Positions 7,754 to 15,089 of a DNA stretch of 20,685 bases are shown in pieces (positions within the stretch are counted from its first letter, which is position 1; every line of letters starts with the position of its first letter). This DNA is from an uncultured Oxalobacteraceae bacterium (GTDB taxonomy: Bacteria; Pseudomonadota; Gammaproteobacteria; Burkholderiales; Burkholderiaceae), in assembly GCA_946478765.1 (NCBI GenBank), contig CAMLDH010000026.1:1-20685 (forward strand), given 5' to 3'. Position numbers and translations under genes: made by a program. Below the pieces are notes generated by a model. It saw only the letters and a program-made list of their open reading frames with translations. It ran no database searches and was not told the origin of the DNA.

Positions 7754-8560
7754 ATGAATACCCGCGATCTCAATCTGACCACCATTCCCGACGTGCAGAG
7801 CACGGTCGATACCCGTCGCCTATCGATCCAGCGCGTCGGCGTCAAAGGGGTGCGCTATCCGGTGACGGTCAAGACCAGCGCCGGCGTGCAGCCGTCGGTC
7901 GGCACCTGGAACATGTATGTGCATCTGGCCGAAGAGCAGAAGGGCACGCACATGTCGCGTTTCATCGCGCTGCTCGAAGGCAACCGGGCGCCGCTGGATG
8001 TGAAAAATTTCAGTAACCTGCTGCACAAGATGGTAAAGCTGCTGGAAGCCGATGCTGGCCGCATCGAATTGTCACTGCCGTATTTCATCAACAAGACGGC
8101 GCCGGTGTCGGGCGTCGAGAGCTTGATGGATTATGAAGTCGGCCTGACCGGCGAGATCAAGAACGGCGTACTCGAAATCACGCTGAAAGTCCTGGTGCCG
8201 GTCACCAGCCTGTGCCCATGCTCGAAAAAGATTTCCGCCTATGGCGCGCACAACCAGCGTTCGCATATCACCGTCAATGCCGTGTTGAACGGCGACTTGC
8301 CGGTCGATGAATTGATCGCGAAGATTGAAGAGCAGGCGTCGTGCGAGTTGTACGGTTTGCTCAAGCGCCCGGATGAAAAGTATGTGACGGAACGCGCTTA
8401 CGACAATCCGAAGTTTGTCGAGGATCTGGTGCGCGATGTGGCGGGGATGCTTAATGCCGATAGCCGGATTCTGGCGTATACGCTGGAGGCGGAGAATTTT
8501 GAATCGATTCACAATCATTCGGCGTATGCGCTGATTGAATTCGACAAGCGGGTGAAATAA
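7754..8560 (+). CDS. folE2: GTP cyclohydrolase FolE2 (type IB)
   Basis: This 268-residue enzyme converts GTP to 7,8-dihydroneopterin triphosphate, the first step of folate (and tetrahydropterin) synthesis. It is the metal-flexible type IB that can work without zinc. Family marks are [15 protein letters not shown] near the N-terminus, THMSRF (65-70), SLCPCSK (152-158, conserved catalytic Cys region) and YGAHNQRSH (163-171). The ATG at 7754 is preferred over the in-frame GTG at 7721, because the extra 11 residues do not look like family sequence. It follows dxs by 54 bases and is probably in the same transcript. The terminator at 8580-8610 ends the unit. In other bacteria folE2 is often Zur-controlled; no Zur site was identified here. 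Confidence 0.95.
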   Translation: MNTRDLNLTTIPDVQSTVDTRRLSIQRVGVKGVRYPVTVKTSAGVQPSVGTWNMYVHLAEEQKGTHMSRFIALLEGNRAPLDVKNFSNLLHKMVKLLEADAGRIELSLPYFINKTAPVSGVESLMDYEVGLTGEIKNGVLEITLKVLVPVTSLCPCSKKISAYGAHNQRSHITVNAVLNGDLPVDELIAKIEEQASCELYGLLKRPDEKYVTERAYDNPKFVEDLVRDVAGMLNADSRILAYTLEAENFESIHNHSAYALIEFDKRVK

Positions 8561-8579
8561 ACACAGGTCTGTCTTGCAC

Positions 8580-8610
8580 AAAAAAAGCGACGCACATGCG
8601 TCGCTTTTTT
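8580..8610. terminator. bidirectional rho-independent terminator
   Basis: GCGACGCA (8587-8594) and TGCGTCGC (8597-8604) form a perfect stem, flanked by an A run (8580-8586) and a T6 run (8605-8610). It serves both folE2 (plus) and the convergent cobalamin adenosyltransferase gene (minus). Confidence 0.95.
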
Positions 8611-8636
8611 ATTTCAGGGTCGATGCAACGGAAGAA

Positions 8637-9194
8637 TCAAACTTCGCGCTTGCGCCCGTTTTCCCACAGCACATCGCTGCCGCCCGCAAACCGGTTCAAC
8701 ACGCGCGACAACACAAACAGCAAGTCCGACAGCCGGTTCATGTATTGGCGCGGATTGTCATTGATTTTCTCCGCGTTGCCGACGCTGACGATGCTACGCT
8801 CGGCGCGCCGGCATACGGTGCGGCACACATGCGCCAGCGAAGCCGCACGCGATCCTGCCGGCAGAATGAAATCCTTAAGCGGCGGCAAATCCGCATTGTA
8901 TTTTTCCAGCAGCGCATCCAGCCGCGCCACATGCACATCGGTAATCATCGTATAGCCGGGAATGCACAACTCGCCGCCCAGATCGAACAGATCGTGTTGA
9001 ATGGAAATCAGTTCTTCACGCAGTGCCGCCGGTAATTCTTCGCACAGCAACAAGCCAATGTGCGAGTTGAGTTCATCCACATCGCCCATTGCATGTACGC
9101 GCAAGCTGTCCTTGCTGGTGCGGCTGCCATCGCCCAGGCCCGTGGTGCCGTTGTCGCCGGTGCGTGTTGCGATTTTAGAAAGTCGGTTGCCCAT
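8637..9194 (-). CDS. pduO: PduO-type cob(I)alamin adenosyltransferase
   Basis: This 185-residue protein transfers the adenosyl group of ATP to cob(I)alamin to make coenzyme B12. It belongs to the PduO/MMAB family, which folds as a trimer of helical bundles. The N-terminal ATP-binding loop is TRTGDNGTTGLGDGSR (10-25). The conserved CRRAERSIV (128-136) and NRLSDLLFVLSR (153-164) supply the Arg, Glu and Asn of the active site. The loop has Asn15 where Asp is more common. Start choice: ATG at 9194 (MGNRLSKIATRTG), the usual family start; an upstream TTG adds 13 unrelated residues. It is convergent with folE2 and divergent from glcD across 130 bases, in which no clear promoter was found. Such genes are often labelled cobO, but that is a different family. 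Confidence 0.93.
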   Translation of the reverse strand: MGNRLSKIATRTGDNGTTGLGDGSRTSKDSLRVHAMGDVDELNSHIGLLLCEELPAALREELISIQHDLFDLGGELCIPGYTMITDVHVARLDALLEKYNADLPPLKDFILPAGSRAASLAHVCRTVCRRAERSIVSVGNAEKINDNPRQYMNRLSDLLFVLSRVLNRFAGGSDVLWENGRKREV

Positions 9195-9324
9195 AGTCGC
9201 CAATAATGGATTAAATAAAGAAGAATACGGCAAAATGATAGCGCTCGCCTTGATATCGCTCCGTCCACGGCCTCGTCTGCGTTACCTTCATGGGCGAGAT
9301 TTCCTCACAAAACCGGAACCAGTC

Positions 9325-10812
9325 ATGAATGCATCCTCCGACCGTCAATTCACCGTGGCACGCCAGCGCGAAGTCGTGGCGGCATTGCGCGCATTGCTGC
9401 CCGAGCGTTGCGTGCTGTTCAACGAGGAAGACACGCGTCCCTATGAATGCGATGGATTGGCCGCGTATCGTCAATTGCCGATGGTGGTGGTGCTGCCGGA
9501 AACGGAAGCGCAAGTGGTCGCGATCCTGACCACCTGCCGCGACCTGAAGGTGCCGATCGTGCCGCGCGGCGCCGGCACCGGACTGTCGGGCGGCGCGATG
9601 CCGATTGCCGACGGCGTGGTGTTATCCACCGCCAGATTCAACAAGATCGTGAAAGTCGATGCGCAGGCGCGCACCGCTATCGTGCAGCCCGGCGTGCGCA
9701 ACCTCGCGATTTCGGATGCGGTGGCCCGGCACGGCTTGTATTACGCCCCCGATCCTTCGTCGCAAATCGCGTGCACCATCGGCGGCAACGTGGCGGAGAA
9801 TTCCGGCGGCGTACATTGCCTGAAATACGGCCTCACCGTGCATAACGTGTTGCGGGTGCGGATGGTGACGATCGAGGGCGATATCGTCGAACTCGGCAGC
9901 GCAGCGCTCGATGCGCCGGGCCTCGATTTGCTGGCGGTGTTCATCGGCTCCGAAGGCATGCTGGGCGTGGTGACCGAAGTCACCGTCAAGCTGATACCGC
10001 AGCCGCGCCTGGCGCGCGTGATCATGGCGTCGTTCGACGACGTGGTGAAGGGCGGCAATGCGGTGGCTAGCGTGATCGCGGCAGGCATCATTCCGGCCGG
10101 GCTGGAAATGATGGACAAGACCTCGTCGCGCATGGTCGAACCGTTCGTGCATGCGGGCTACGACCTCGACGCGGAAGCGATCCTGCTGTGCGAATCGGAC
10201 GGCATGCCGGAAGAAGTCGAGGAAGAGATCGCGCGCATGAGCGCAGTGCTGCAGCAGTCCGGCGCCACCGCCATCGCGGTTTCGCAAAACGAAGCGGAGC
10301 GCTTGAAATTCTGGTCGGGGCGAAAAAATGCGTTCCCGGCCGCGGGCCGCATTTCACCCGATTATTACTGCATGGATGGCACGATTCCACGCAAGAATCT
10401 GGCGCAAGTCTTGCTCGGCATCGCGGCGATGGAAGAGAAATACGGATTGCGCTGCGCCAATGTCTTCCATGCAGGCGACGGCAACCTGCATCCGTTGATT
10501 TTGTTCGATGCCAACAAGGAAGGCGAATTTCACCGCGCCGAATTGTTCGGCGCCGAAATCCTGGCATTGTGCGTCGAGGTCGGCGGCACCATTACCGGCG
10601 AGCATGGTGTCGGCATTGAAAAAATCAATTCGATGTGCGTGCAGTTTTCGCCGCGCGAAATTGAAACGTTCATCGCGGTCAAGCGCGCGTTCGACACCGC
10701 CTTCCTGTTGAATCCAGACAAGGCGATTCCGACCCTGCATCGCTGTGCCGAATACGGCAAGATGCATGTGACGCGCGGACAGACGACATTCGCGGACTTG
10801 CCGCGCTTTTAA
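9325..10812 (+). CDS. glcD: glycolate oxidase FAD subunit GlcD
   Basis: This 495-residue flavoprotein subunit of glycolate oxidase (GlcDEF) oxidises glycolate (and D-lactate) to glyoxylate and passes electrons to GlcF and the respiratory chain. The FAD-binding PCMH domain covers about 50-230, with RGAGTGLSGG (81-90), NSGGVHCLKYG and GSEGMLGVVTEV. The FAD-oxidase C-terminal domain has the conserved HAGDGNLHPLILFD and TGEHGVGIEK stretches. The length is close to E. coli GlcD. The ATG at 9325 gives the normal N-terminus and has GGAA about 7 bases upstream. The frame is open back to 9001, but that part overlaps the divergent gene and lacks family sequence. It is first of glcDEF; no glcC regulator or malate synthase gene is adjacent. 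Confidence 0.96.
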   Translation: MNASSDRQFTVARQREVVAALRALLPERCVLFNEEDTRPYECDGLAAYRQLPMVVVLPETEAQVVAILTTCRDLKVPIVPRGAGTGLSGGAMPIADGVVLSTARFNKIVKVDAQARTAIVQPGVRNLAISDAVARHGLYYAPDPSSQIACTIGGNVAENSGGVHCLKYGLTVHNVLRVRMVTIEGDIVELGSAALDAPGLDLLAVFIGSEGMLGVVTEVTVKLIPQPRLARVIMASFDDVVKGGNAVASVIAAGIIPAGLEMMDKTSSRMVEPFVHAGYDLDAEAILLCESDGMPEEVEEEIARMSAVLQQSGATAIAVSQNEAERLKFWSGRKNAFPAAGRISPDYYCMDGTIPRKNLAQVLLGIAAMEEKYGLRCANVFHAGDGNLHPLILFDANKEGEFHRAELFGAEILALCVEVGGTITGEHGVGIEKINSMCVQFSPREIETFIAVKRAFDTAFLLNPDKAIPTLHRCAEYGKMHVTRGQTTFADLPRF

Positions 10813-10828
10813 TTCACAAAATAAACAC

Positions 10829-11893
10829 ATGATGCAACAGGTATTACGCCACTTCAAAGAGCGCATCGGCGCCGCCAATGCCCCGTTGCGCTTGCGCGGC
10901 GGCGGCAGCAAGGACTGGTACGGCCAGGCCTTGCATGGCGACGTGTTGGACACGCGCGCATATCGCGGCATCGTCGCCTATGATCCGACCGAACTGGTGA
11001 TCACCGCGCGTTGCGGCACGCCGTTGGCCGAGATCGAAGCGGCGCTGGCACAGAACAATCAGATGCTGGCCTTCGAGCCGCCGCATTTTGGCGACCATGC
11101 CACCGTCGGCGGCATGGTCGCCGCAGGCTTGTCGGGGCCGCGCCGCCAGGCAGTGGGTGCGGTGCGCGATTTCGTGCTGGGCGTCGTGCTGATGGATGGC
11201 AAGGGCGAGGTCTTGCGTTTCGGCGGGCAGGTGATGAAAAACGTCGCCGGTTACGATGTGTCGCGCCTGCTGGCCGGTTCCCTCGGCACACTGGGTCTGA
11301 TTCTGGACGTGTCGCTGAAAGTCTTGCCAAGACCATTTGCCGAAGCGACCTTGCGTCTGGCGATGCGCGAAGCAGAGGCGATCCGATGCCTGAATGACTG
11401 GGGCGGCCAGCCGCTCCCCATTTCGGCCAGCGCGTGGCAAGACGGCGAGCTGCTGGTCCGACTGTCGGGCGCACAGGCGGCGGTCAAGGCGGCGCAAAAC
11501 ACGATCGGCGGCGAGACAGTGCAAAACGCCGATGCGCTGTGGATGAACTTGCGCGAGCAGCGCCATGATTTTTTCATGTTCGACGCCACCGGGCCGTGCG
11601 CGCTATGGCGCTTGTCGGTGCCGTCGGCGACGCCGTCGATCGACCTGCCCGGCGCGCAATTGATCGAGTGGGGCGGCGCGCAACGCTGGCTGAAGTCGGA
11701 TGCCGACACGACCTCCATGCGCGCTGCGGCAGAGCGCGTCGGCGGCCATGCAACGCTGTTCAAGGGCGGCAACAAACAGGTCGGCGTATTTCATCCGCTG
11801 GCGCCCGCGCTTGCAAAAATCCATCGCCACCTGAAAAGCGCATTCGATCCGTCCGGCATCTTCAACCCGGGTCGCATGTACGCGGCATTTTGA
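10829..11893 (+). CDS. glcE: glycolate oxidase FAD-binding subunit GlcE
   Basis: This 354-residue second flavin-type subunit of glycolate oxidase is required for activity of the GlcDEF complex. It is a shortened PCMH FAD-binding protein. It has LRGGGSKDWYG near residue 25, PHFGDHATVGGMVAAGLSGP in the cofactor-binding core, and KNVAGYDVSRLLAGSLGTLG. It ends in FDPSGIFNPGRMY, the usual GlcD/GlcE-type terminal motif. It begins 16 bases after glcD. Two ATGs are adjacent (10829 and 10832), so the protein may start one residue later. A 156-base spacer carrying a REP doublet separates it from glcF. Confidence 0.95.
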   Translation: MMQQVLRHFKERIGAANAPLRLRGGGSKDWYGQALHGDVLDTRAYRGIVAYDPTELVITARCGTPLAEIEAALAQNNQMLAFEPPHFGDHATVGGMVAAGLSGPRRQAVGAVRDFVLGVVLMDGKGEVLRFGGQVMKNVAGYDVSRLLAGSLGTLGLILDVSLKVLPRPFAEATLRLAMREAEAIRCLNDWGGQPLPISASAWQDGELLVRLSGAQAAVKAAQNTIGGETVQNADALWMNLREQRHDFFMFDATGPCALWRLSVPSATPSIDLPGAQLIEWGGAQRWLKSDADTTSMRAAAERVGGHATLFKGGNKQVGVFHPLAPALAKIHRHLKSAFDPSGIFNPGRMYAAF

Positions 11894-11937
11894 TTGCTGT
11901 GCAGTAGGCCATTCAGATGAAACAAATGGATAAAGAA

Positions 11938-11995
11938 GTAGGGCGCATCGTGATGCGCCGCATGTTTGAAACATCCGGCGCATCACGATATCTAC
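11938..11995. repeat. REP doublet / REPIN-like hairpin between glcE and glcF
   Basis: The element begins with GTAG (11938-11941) and ends with CTAC (11992-11995), so each strand carries a REP-type GTAG head. Inside, ATCGTGATGCGCCG (11947-11960) and CGGCGCATCACGAT (11976-11989) are perfect 14-bp complementary arms. The loop ATGTTTGAAACAT is itself self-complementary. The module GGCGCATC occurs three times (11942, reversed at 11952, 11977), so each half can also fold alone. These are the marks of inverted REP pairs mobilised by RAYT transposases; none is encoded in the window. In place, it could stabilise the upstream mRNA or cause partial transcription attenuation. Confidence 0.75.
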
Positions 11996-12049
11996 CAATT
12001 CCTTGCGTTATACCCGCCTTCTGATTGAATGAAAAATTCGTAGGATCGT

Positions 12050-13279
12050 ATGCAAACCAACCTGGCCGATTTCATCAAGAACACGCGCGAAGGCGAAGAA
12101 GCCGATGCGATTTTGCGCAAGTGCGTGCATTGCGGCTTTTGCACCGCGACTTGTCCGACGTATCAAGTGACCGGCGACGAACTGGACGGCCCGCGTGGCC
12201 GCATCTATTTGATCAAGCAAGTGCTGGAAGGCAAAGAGGTGACCGCCAGGACGCAAACGCATCTGGATCGCTGCCTGACTTGCCGCAATTGCGAATCGAC
12301 TTGTCCGTCCGGTGTGCAATACGGCCGCTTGGTCGATATCGGCCGCAAGATCGTCGAAGACCGCGTGCCGCGGCCCCTGGCGCAGCGCATCGTGCGCACT
12401 GTGCTGAAAGAAGCGCTGCCGCGCAAATGGCTGTTTTCGCCTGCCATGAAGGCGGGACAACTGGTGCGCCCGCTATTGCCCAAGGCGCTGCAGAACAAGG
12501 TGCCGGCAAAACAGGATGGCGGCGTGTGGCCGGTCACGCAGCACACGCGCAAGATGGTATTGCTCGACGGTTGCGTACAACCCGCGATGGCGCCCAACAT
12601 CAACGCCGCCACCGCACGCGTGCTCGATGCGCTCGGCGTGCAATTGATCGTCGCCGCCAAGGCCAGCTGCTGCGGCGCCATTCGCTACCATTTGAACGAC
12701 CAGGATGGCGGCATGGCCGACATGCGGCGCAATATCGACGCCTGGTGGCCGCATGTCGAAGCGGGCGCGGAAGCGATCGTGATGACGGCTTCCGGATGCG
12801 GCGTGACGGTCAAGGAATACGGTCATTTGCTGCGGCATGATCCGGCGTATGCCGAAAAGGCGCAGCGGATTTCCGATTTGACCAGGGATTTGAGCGAGAT
12901 TTTGCCGGACTTCGAAACCGAACTGCAAAGCAAACTGAACGGCAAAATCGCCCGGCGTGTAGCCTACCATCCGCCTTGTACCTTGCAGCATGGCCAGCAG
13001 ATTCGCGGCAAGGTCGAACGCGTATTGCGCGTCGCTGGCATTGACGTGCACTTGTGTGAAGACAGTCACTTGTGCTGCGGTTCGGCCGGCACTTATTCCG
13101 TGCTGCAGCCGGAACTGTCCTATCAATTGCGTGACAACAAATTGGCGAATTTACAGGCGACAAAACCGGACATGATTGTGTCGGCCAATATCGGTTGCCT
13201 GACGCATTTGCAATCGGGTACGGAGACACCGGTGCAGCATTGGATCGAATTGATTGATCTGGCGTTGACCGTGAGATAA
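12050..13279 (+). CDS. glcF: glycolate oxidase iron-sulfur subunit GlcF
   Basis: This 409-residue iron-sulfur subunit carries electrons from the flavin subunits of glycolate oxidase to the membrane quinone pool. Two [4Fe-4S] motifs are present: C25-x2-C28-x2-C31-x3-C35-P and C75-x2-C78-x2-C81-x3-C85-P. Two CCG-type domains follow, with the cysteine pairs in ASCCGAIRYH and HLCCGSAGTY. The length is typical. The ATG at 12050 has AGGA 5 bases upstream. It is the third gene of glcDEF, separated from glcE by a REP doublet, so its level may differ from that of glcD and glcE. No clear terminator was seen in the following 60 bases. A diverged copy of its C-terminal LRDNKLANL segment occurs at 14883-14915. 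Confidence 0.96.
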   Translation: MQTNLADFIKNTREGEEADAILRKCVHCGFCTATCPTYQVTGDELDGPRGRIYLIKQVLEGKEVTARTQTHLDRCLTCRNCESTCPSGVQYGRLVDIGRKIVEDRVPRPLAQRIVRTVLKEALPRKWLFSPAMKAGQLVRPLLPKALQNKVPAKQDGGVWPVTQHTRKMVLLDGCVQPAMAPNINAATARVLDALGVQLIVAAKASCCGAIRYHLNDQDGGMADMRRNIDAWWPHVEAGAEAIVMTASGCGVTVKEYGHLLRHDPAYAEKAQRISDLTRDLSEILPDFETELQSKLNGKIARRVAYHPPCTLQHGQQIRGKVERVLRVAGIDVHLCEDSHLCCGSAGTYSVLQPELSYQLRDNKLANLQATKPDMIVSANIGCLTHLQSGTETPVQHWIELIDLALTVR

Positions 13280-13485
13280 ACAACACCAGATTGCTTTGTC
13301 ACGCGACACTTAATTTAATAGCTTTGCCCTCTTATCTCAAGTGAGCGTTAAAGTGAAGATTCTGCCAAGTCACTGGAGAGGCTTTCTTAATGAGAACCAA
13401 GATTTTCGGATTGGGGGACGCTTCGTAACGGCGAGAGATATATTCACTGCTGCTTGTGTGCACTTTTTGGCGCGCCATTCCGGGG

Positions 13486-13650
13486 TCAACCGAGGCCTCT
13501 CATTCCGGCCGCCGGGTAGCGTGTGCCCGAAGCGGCGCCGATTGGCAGTGCCTGATTCAGCCGTTGCACATCTGCCGCATCCAAGGTCACGTTCAGAGAC
13601 GCCAGATTCTGTTCCAGATATTGGATACGCTTCGTACTACTACGAGAGCC
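13486..13650 (-). pseudogene. aldo/keto reductase C-terminal fragment
   Basis: The last 54 codons look like the C-terminus of an aldo/keto reductase. They run TKRIQYLEQNLASLNVTL, DAADVQRLNQALP and GTRYPAAGMRGLG, then a stop at 13486-13488. The segment after the NADPH-binding loop (normally PIPGTKR) is kept, but the barrel and catalytic Tyr/Lys/His/Asp are absent. The frame upstream no longer resembles the family, so the gene is broken near 13650. It cannot encode an active enzyme. Confidence 0.7.
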
Positions 13651-13724
13651 GGTTGGTTCATACCCTTGAGCACGCAAGCGTCGCATTTCATTGCAGCTTT
13701 CCGTCACTCAAAATCGGGGGTATT

Positions 13725-13815
13725 CGTGATCTTTATGCGGATGCCGATGTGATCCGAGTCGTGCTGGACAATCTCAACACGTACAAGGCAGCATCCTTGT
13801 GTAAGGGGTTGTCAG
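13725..13815 (+). pseudogene. IS630-type transposase fragment
   Basis: About 30 codons (RDLYADADVIRVVLDNLNTY, then KAASLCKGLSA) match the region around the second catalytic Asp of IS630-family DDE transposases, usually written as V-x-DNLNTH followed by ASLYEAF. Here the His of NTH is Tyr. Neither the first catalytic Asp region nor the C-terminal Glu region (HYTPKHxSWLN) is present. The open frame around it (13341-13910) is otherwise without family character. It is a dead piece of an insertion sequence lying between two other remnants. Confidence 0.6.
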
Positions 13816-13818
13816 CTT

Positions 13819-14391
13819 TCAATGAGCGACAACATTTTTGGCCTTCATTTGTTCGAAGAGTGTCGTCAGATCCTCAACATGATGGTTTTCGACAAACTTT
13901 TTGTCCTTGATTTTGAAAATGTCCACGCCGATGAAAGACACGTTGTTTCCTGTTGGGAGGTGGGAAAAAAATTGACCGGTATGCGTACCGCTGAAGGAGA
14001 AATAGACAAGAACACGGTCATTGCTTAGCGGCTCTACCATTAGCAGTGTCCTTTTCGCATCTGGAAAAGCGTGAGACAGGTTTTTGAGCAGGTCCAGTGT
14101 GGCGGCTTTCACAGACGCTCCGGGCGGCGCTTTTCGCGGCGGGTAATTATGATAGTCTTCGGCGAAGAACTGTGAGACCTGTGATTCATTGAACGGATGG
14201 GCTTCGATCGTCTGGTAATACTCTCGAACGAAGTCCACGTTCGCCTCGGACGCAGTGCCGTGTTGTCGCGTAGTTTCCATATTGCTCCCTTCAGATTGCT
14301 GAGCGAACGACATTGCGGGGGCGAACAAGGCAAGTAGCCCCGCCACCAGCAACGCATTCAAATTAAATGGTTCAAATTTTTGTCTTTTCAT
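13819..14391 (-). CDS. secreted SnoaL-like (polyketide/ester cyclase fold) protein
   Basis: This 190-residue protein has a Sec signal peptide (MKRQKF, then hydrophobic NALLVAGLLALFAPA, likely cleaved after MSFA at residue 30). A SnoaL/NTF2-like domain follows from about 48 to 185. Domain marks are FVREYYQTIEAHPFNESQVSQF, FAEDYHNYPP, HAFPDAKRTL and the terminal VENHHVEDLTTLFEQM. Secreted members of this alpha+beta barrel superfamily have mostly unknown roles; some catalyse cyclisation or hydrolysis. The frame is intact, with GAGG about 5 bases before the ATG at 14391. It is the only complete gene in a patch of remnants. Its stop lies within a few bases of the IS630 fragment, so it may be a recent arrival or a survivor of decay. 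Confidence 0.8.
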   Translation of the reverse strand: MKRQKFEPFNLNALLVAGLLALFAPAMSFAQQSEGSNMETTRQHGTASEANVDFVREYYQTIEAHPFNESQVSQFFAEDYHNYPPRKAPPGASVKAATLDLLKNLSHAFPDAKRTLLMVEPLSNDRVLVYFSFSGTHTGQFFSHLPTGNNVSFIGVDIFKIKDKKFVENHHVEDLTTLFEQMKAKNVVAH

Positions 14392-14405
14392 ATCGCCTCA
14401 GCTTT

Positions 14406-14873
14406 TCAATCATCGAGCCGTAGTCTGCACTCATAGGCACCAAGCCGTCCGCCAGCATAATAATGCATTTCCGTGACGCGCACTGTATTGGACAAGTCGC
14501 TGACCATTTCCCGTACTTCGTCAAAGCGCACCACCATTTTTTGCGCCAGTCTTGGATCATTGGGCAGTTGCCGGAAATCCTGGGCAAGCTCTTGCATAAA
14601 GCCGGTCAATTTCGGCATTCACTTCCGGTACTTCGGAATCTCCCGAAAAAATGAGGTGAGAAGGGATGGCTGCGACAGAATGTTGAACTTGGATTGCAGA
14701 AGATCGTAACGAAGATGGCGCGTATCGATATCGCTATCGAAGCCGGTGGCAAAGCGCACCACCTGATTATCCATGCGTTCGAAAATGAGCTGGTATTGGG
14801 CAACAGTCCAATTCAGGACGATGGTGGAAAAGATGCCGGTTGCCCGCCAGCCGTCTCGCAACAGATCCTTCAT
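14406..14873 (-). pseudogene. sensor-domain remnant (histidine kinase or diguanylate cyclase N-terminus)
   Basis: Two minus-strand frames join at 14618/14619. The first (from ATG 14873) reads MKDLLRDGWRATGIFSTIVL, then LRYDLLQSKFNILSQPSLLTSFF. The second continues MPKLTGFMQELAQDFRQLPN and VRFDEVREMVSDLSNTVR. A short membrane-like start and the R-YDLL-S-x-x-N-LL pattern are typical of the periplasmic sensor part of some hybrid kinases and GGDEF proteins. A TGA (14619-14621) directly precedes the second ATG, and no kinase or GGDEF domain follows. The family call is from pattern memory; the brokenness is plain. Confidence 0.45.
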
Positions 14874-14915
14874 TTGACGATCAAACTACGCGACAACAAA
14901 CTGGCGAACCTGCAT
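14866..14915 (+). pseudogene. GlcF-like C-terminal fragment
   Basis: The forward frame reads QILHLTIKLRDNKLANLH, against LQPELSYQLRDNKLANLQ in the intact GlcF (codons at 13124-13156). Nine of eleven residues from K/Q to H/Q are identical, and 24 of 33 bases match, with most differences at synonymous third positions. That pattern suggests a remnant of a different, diverged GlcF-type gene and not a recent copy of this one. The frame loses similarity after about 14915. Confidence 0.5.
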
Positions 14916-14951
14916 GAACCACATCAAATTTGTGGCAACACACAAAATTTT

Positions 14952-14967
14952 GTCGAAAAAATTTACA
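14952..14967 (+). promoter_or_regulatory. putative upstream activator site, copy 1
   Basis: GTCGAAAAAATTTACA matches the site upstream of the other PEP-CTERM gene at 14 of 16 bases. Sixty-three bases separate it from the -24 element at 15031. Confidence 0.6.
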
Positions 14968-14985
14968 CGAAGAAACTTCATTTCA

Positions 14986-15001
14986 GTCGAAAAATAAATA
15001 A
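14986..15001 (+). promoter_or_regulatory. putative upstream activator site, copy 2
   Basis: GTCGAAAAATAAATAA repeats the GTCGAAAAA core 34 bases after copy 1, about three helical turns, so both would face the same side of the DNA. A weaker ATCCAAAA stands at the equivalent offset upstream of the first PEP-CTERM gene. Confidence 0.45.
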
Positions 15002-15030
15002 GTCTTTGATTGTCAACGTTTTTAATTCTT

Positions 15031-15046
15031 TGGCATATTTCATGCT
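15031..15046 (+). promoter_or_regulatory. sigma-54 (RpoN) -24/-12 promoter
   Basis: TGGCATATTTCATGCT has the invariant GG and GC of the RpoN consensus at correct spacing, with TGGCA and TGCW intact. The predicted start is near 15057, 33 bases before the ATG. Confidence 0.75.
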
Positions 15047-15089
15047 TTCCATAGGGAAATTATCTGTTGTGTTAACCTAAGGAGCAAAA

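Noticed and set aside
9001..9324. N-terminal extension of GlcD
   Set aside because: It overlaps the divergent adenosyltransferase gene and adds about 108 residues without family similarity; ATG 9325 gives the normal length.
13341..13910. 189-codon plus-strand frame read as one gene
   Set aside because: Only about 30 codons resemble a transposase. The rest overlaps the antisense aldo/keto reductase tail and the end of the SnoaL gene, so it is a chance frame through remnants.
14694..15080. 128-codon plus-strand frame before the second PEP-CTERM gene
   Set aside because: It runs through the antisense sensor remnant, the GlcF-like scrap and the promoter and activator sites; not one protein.
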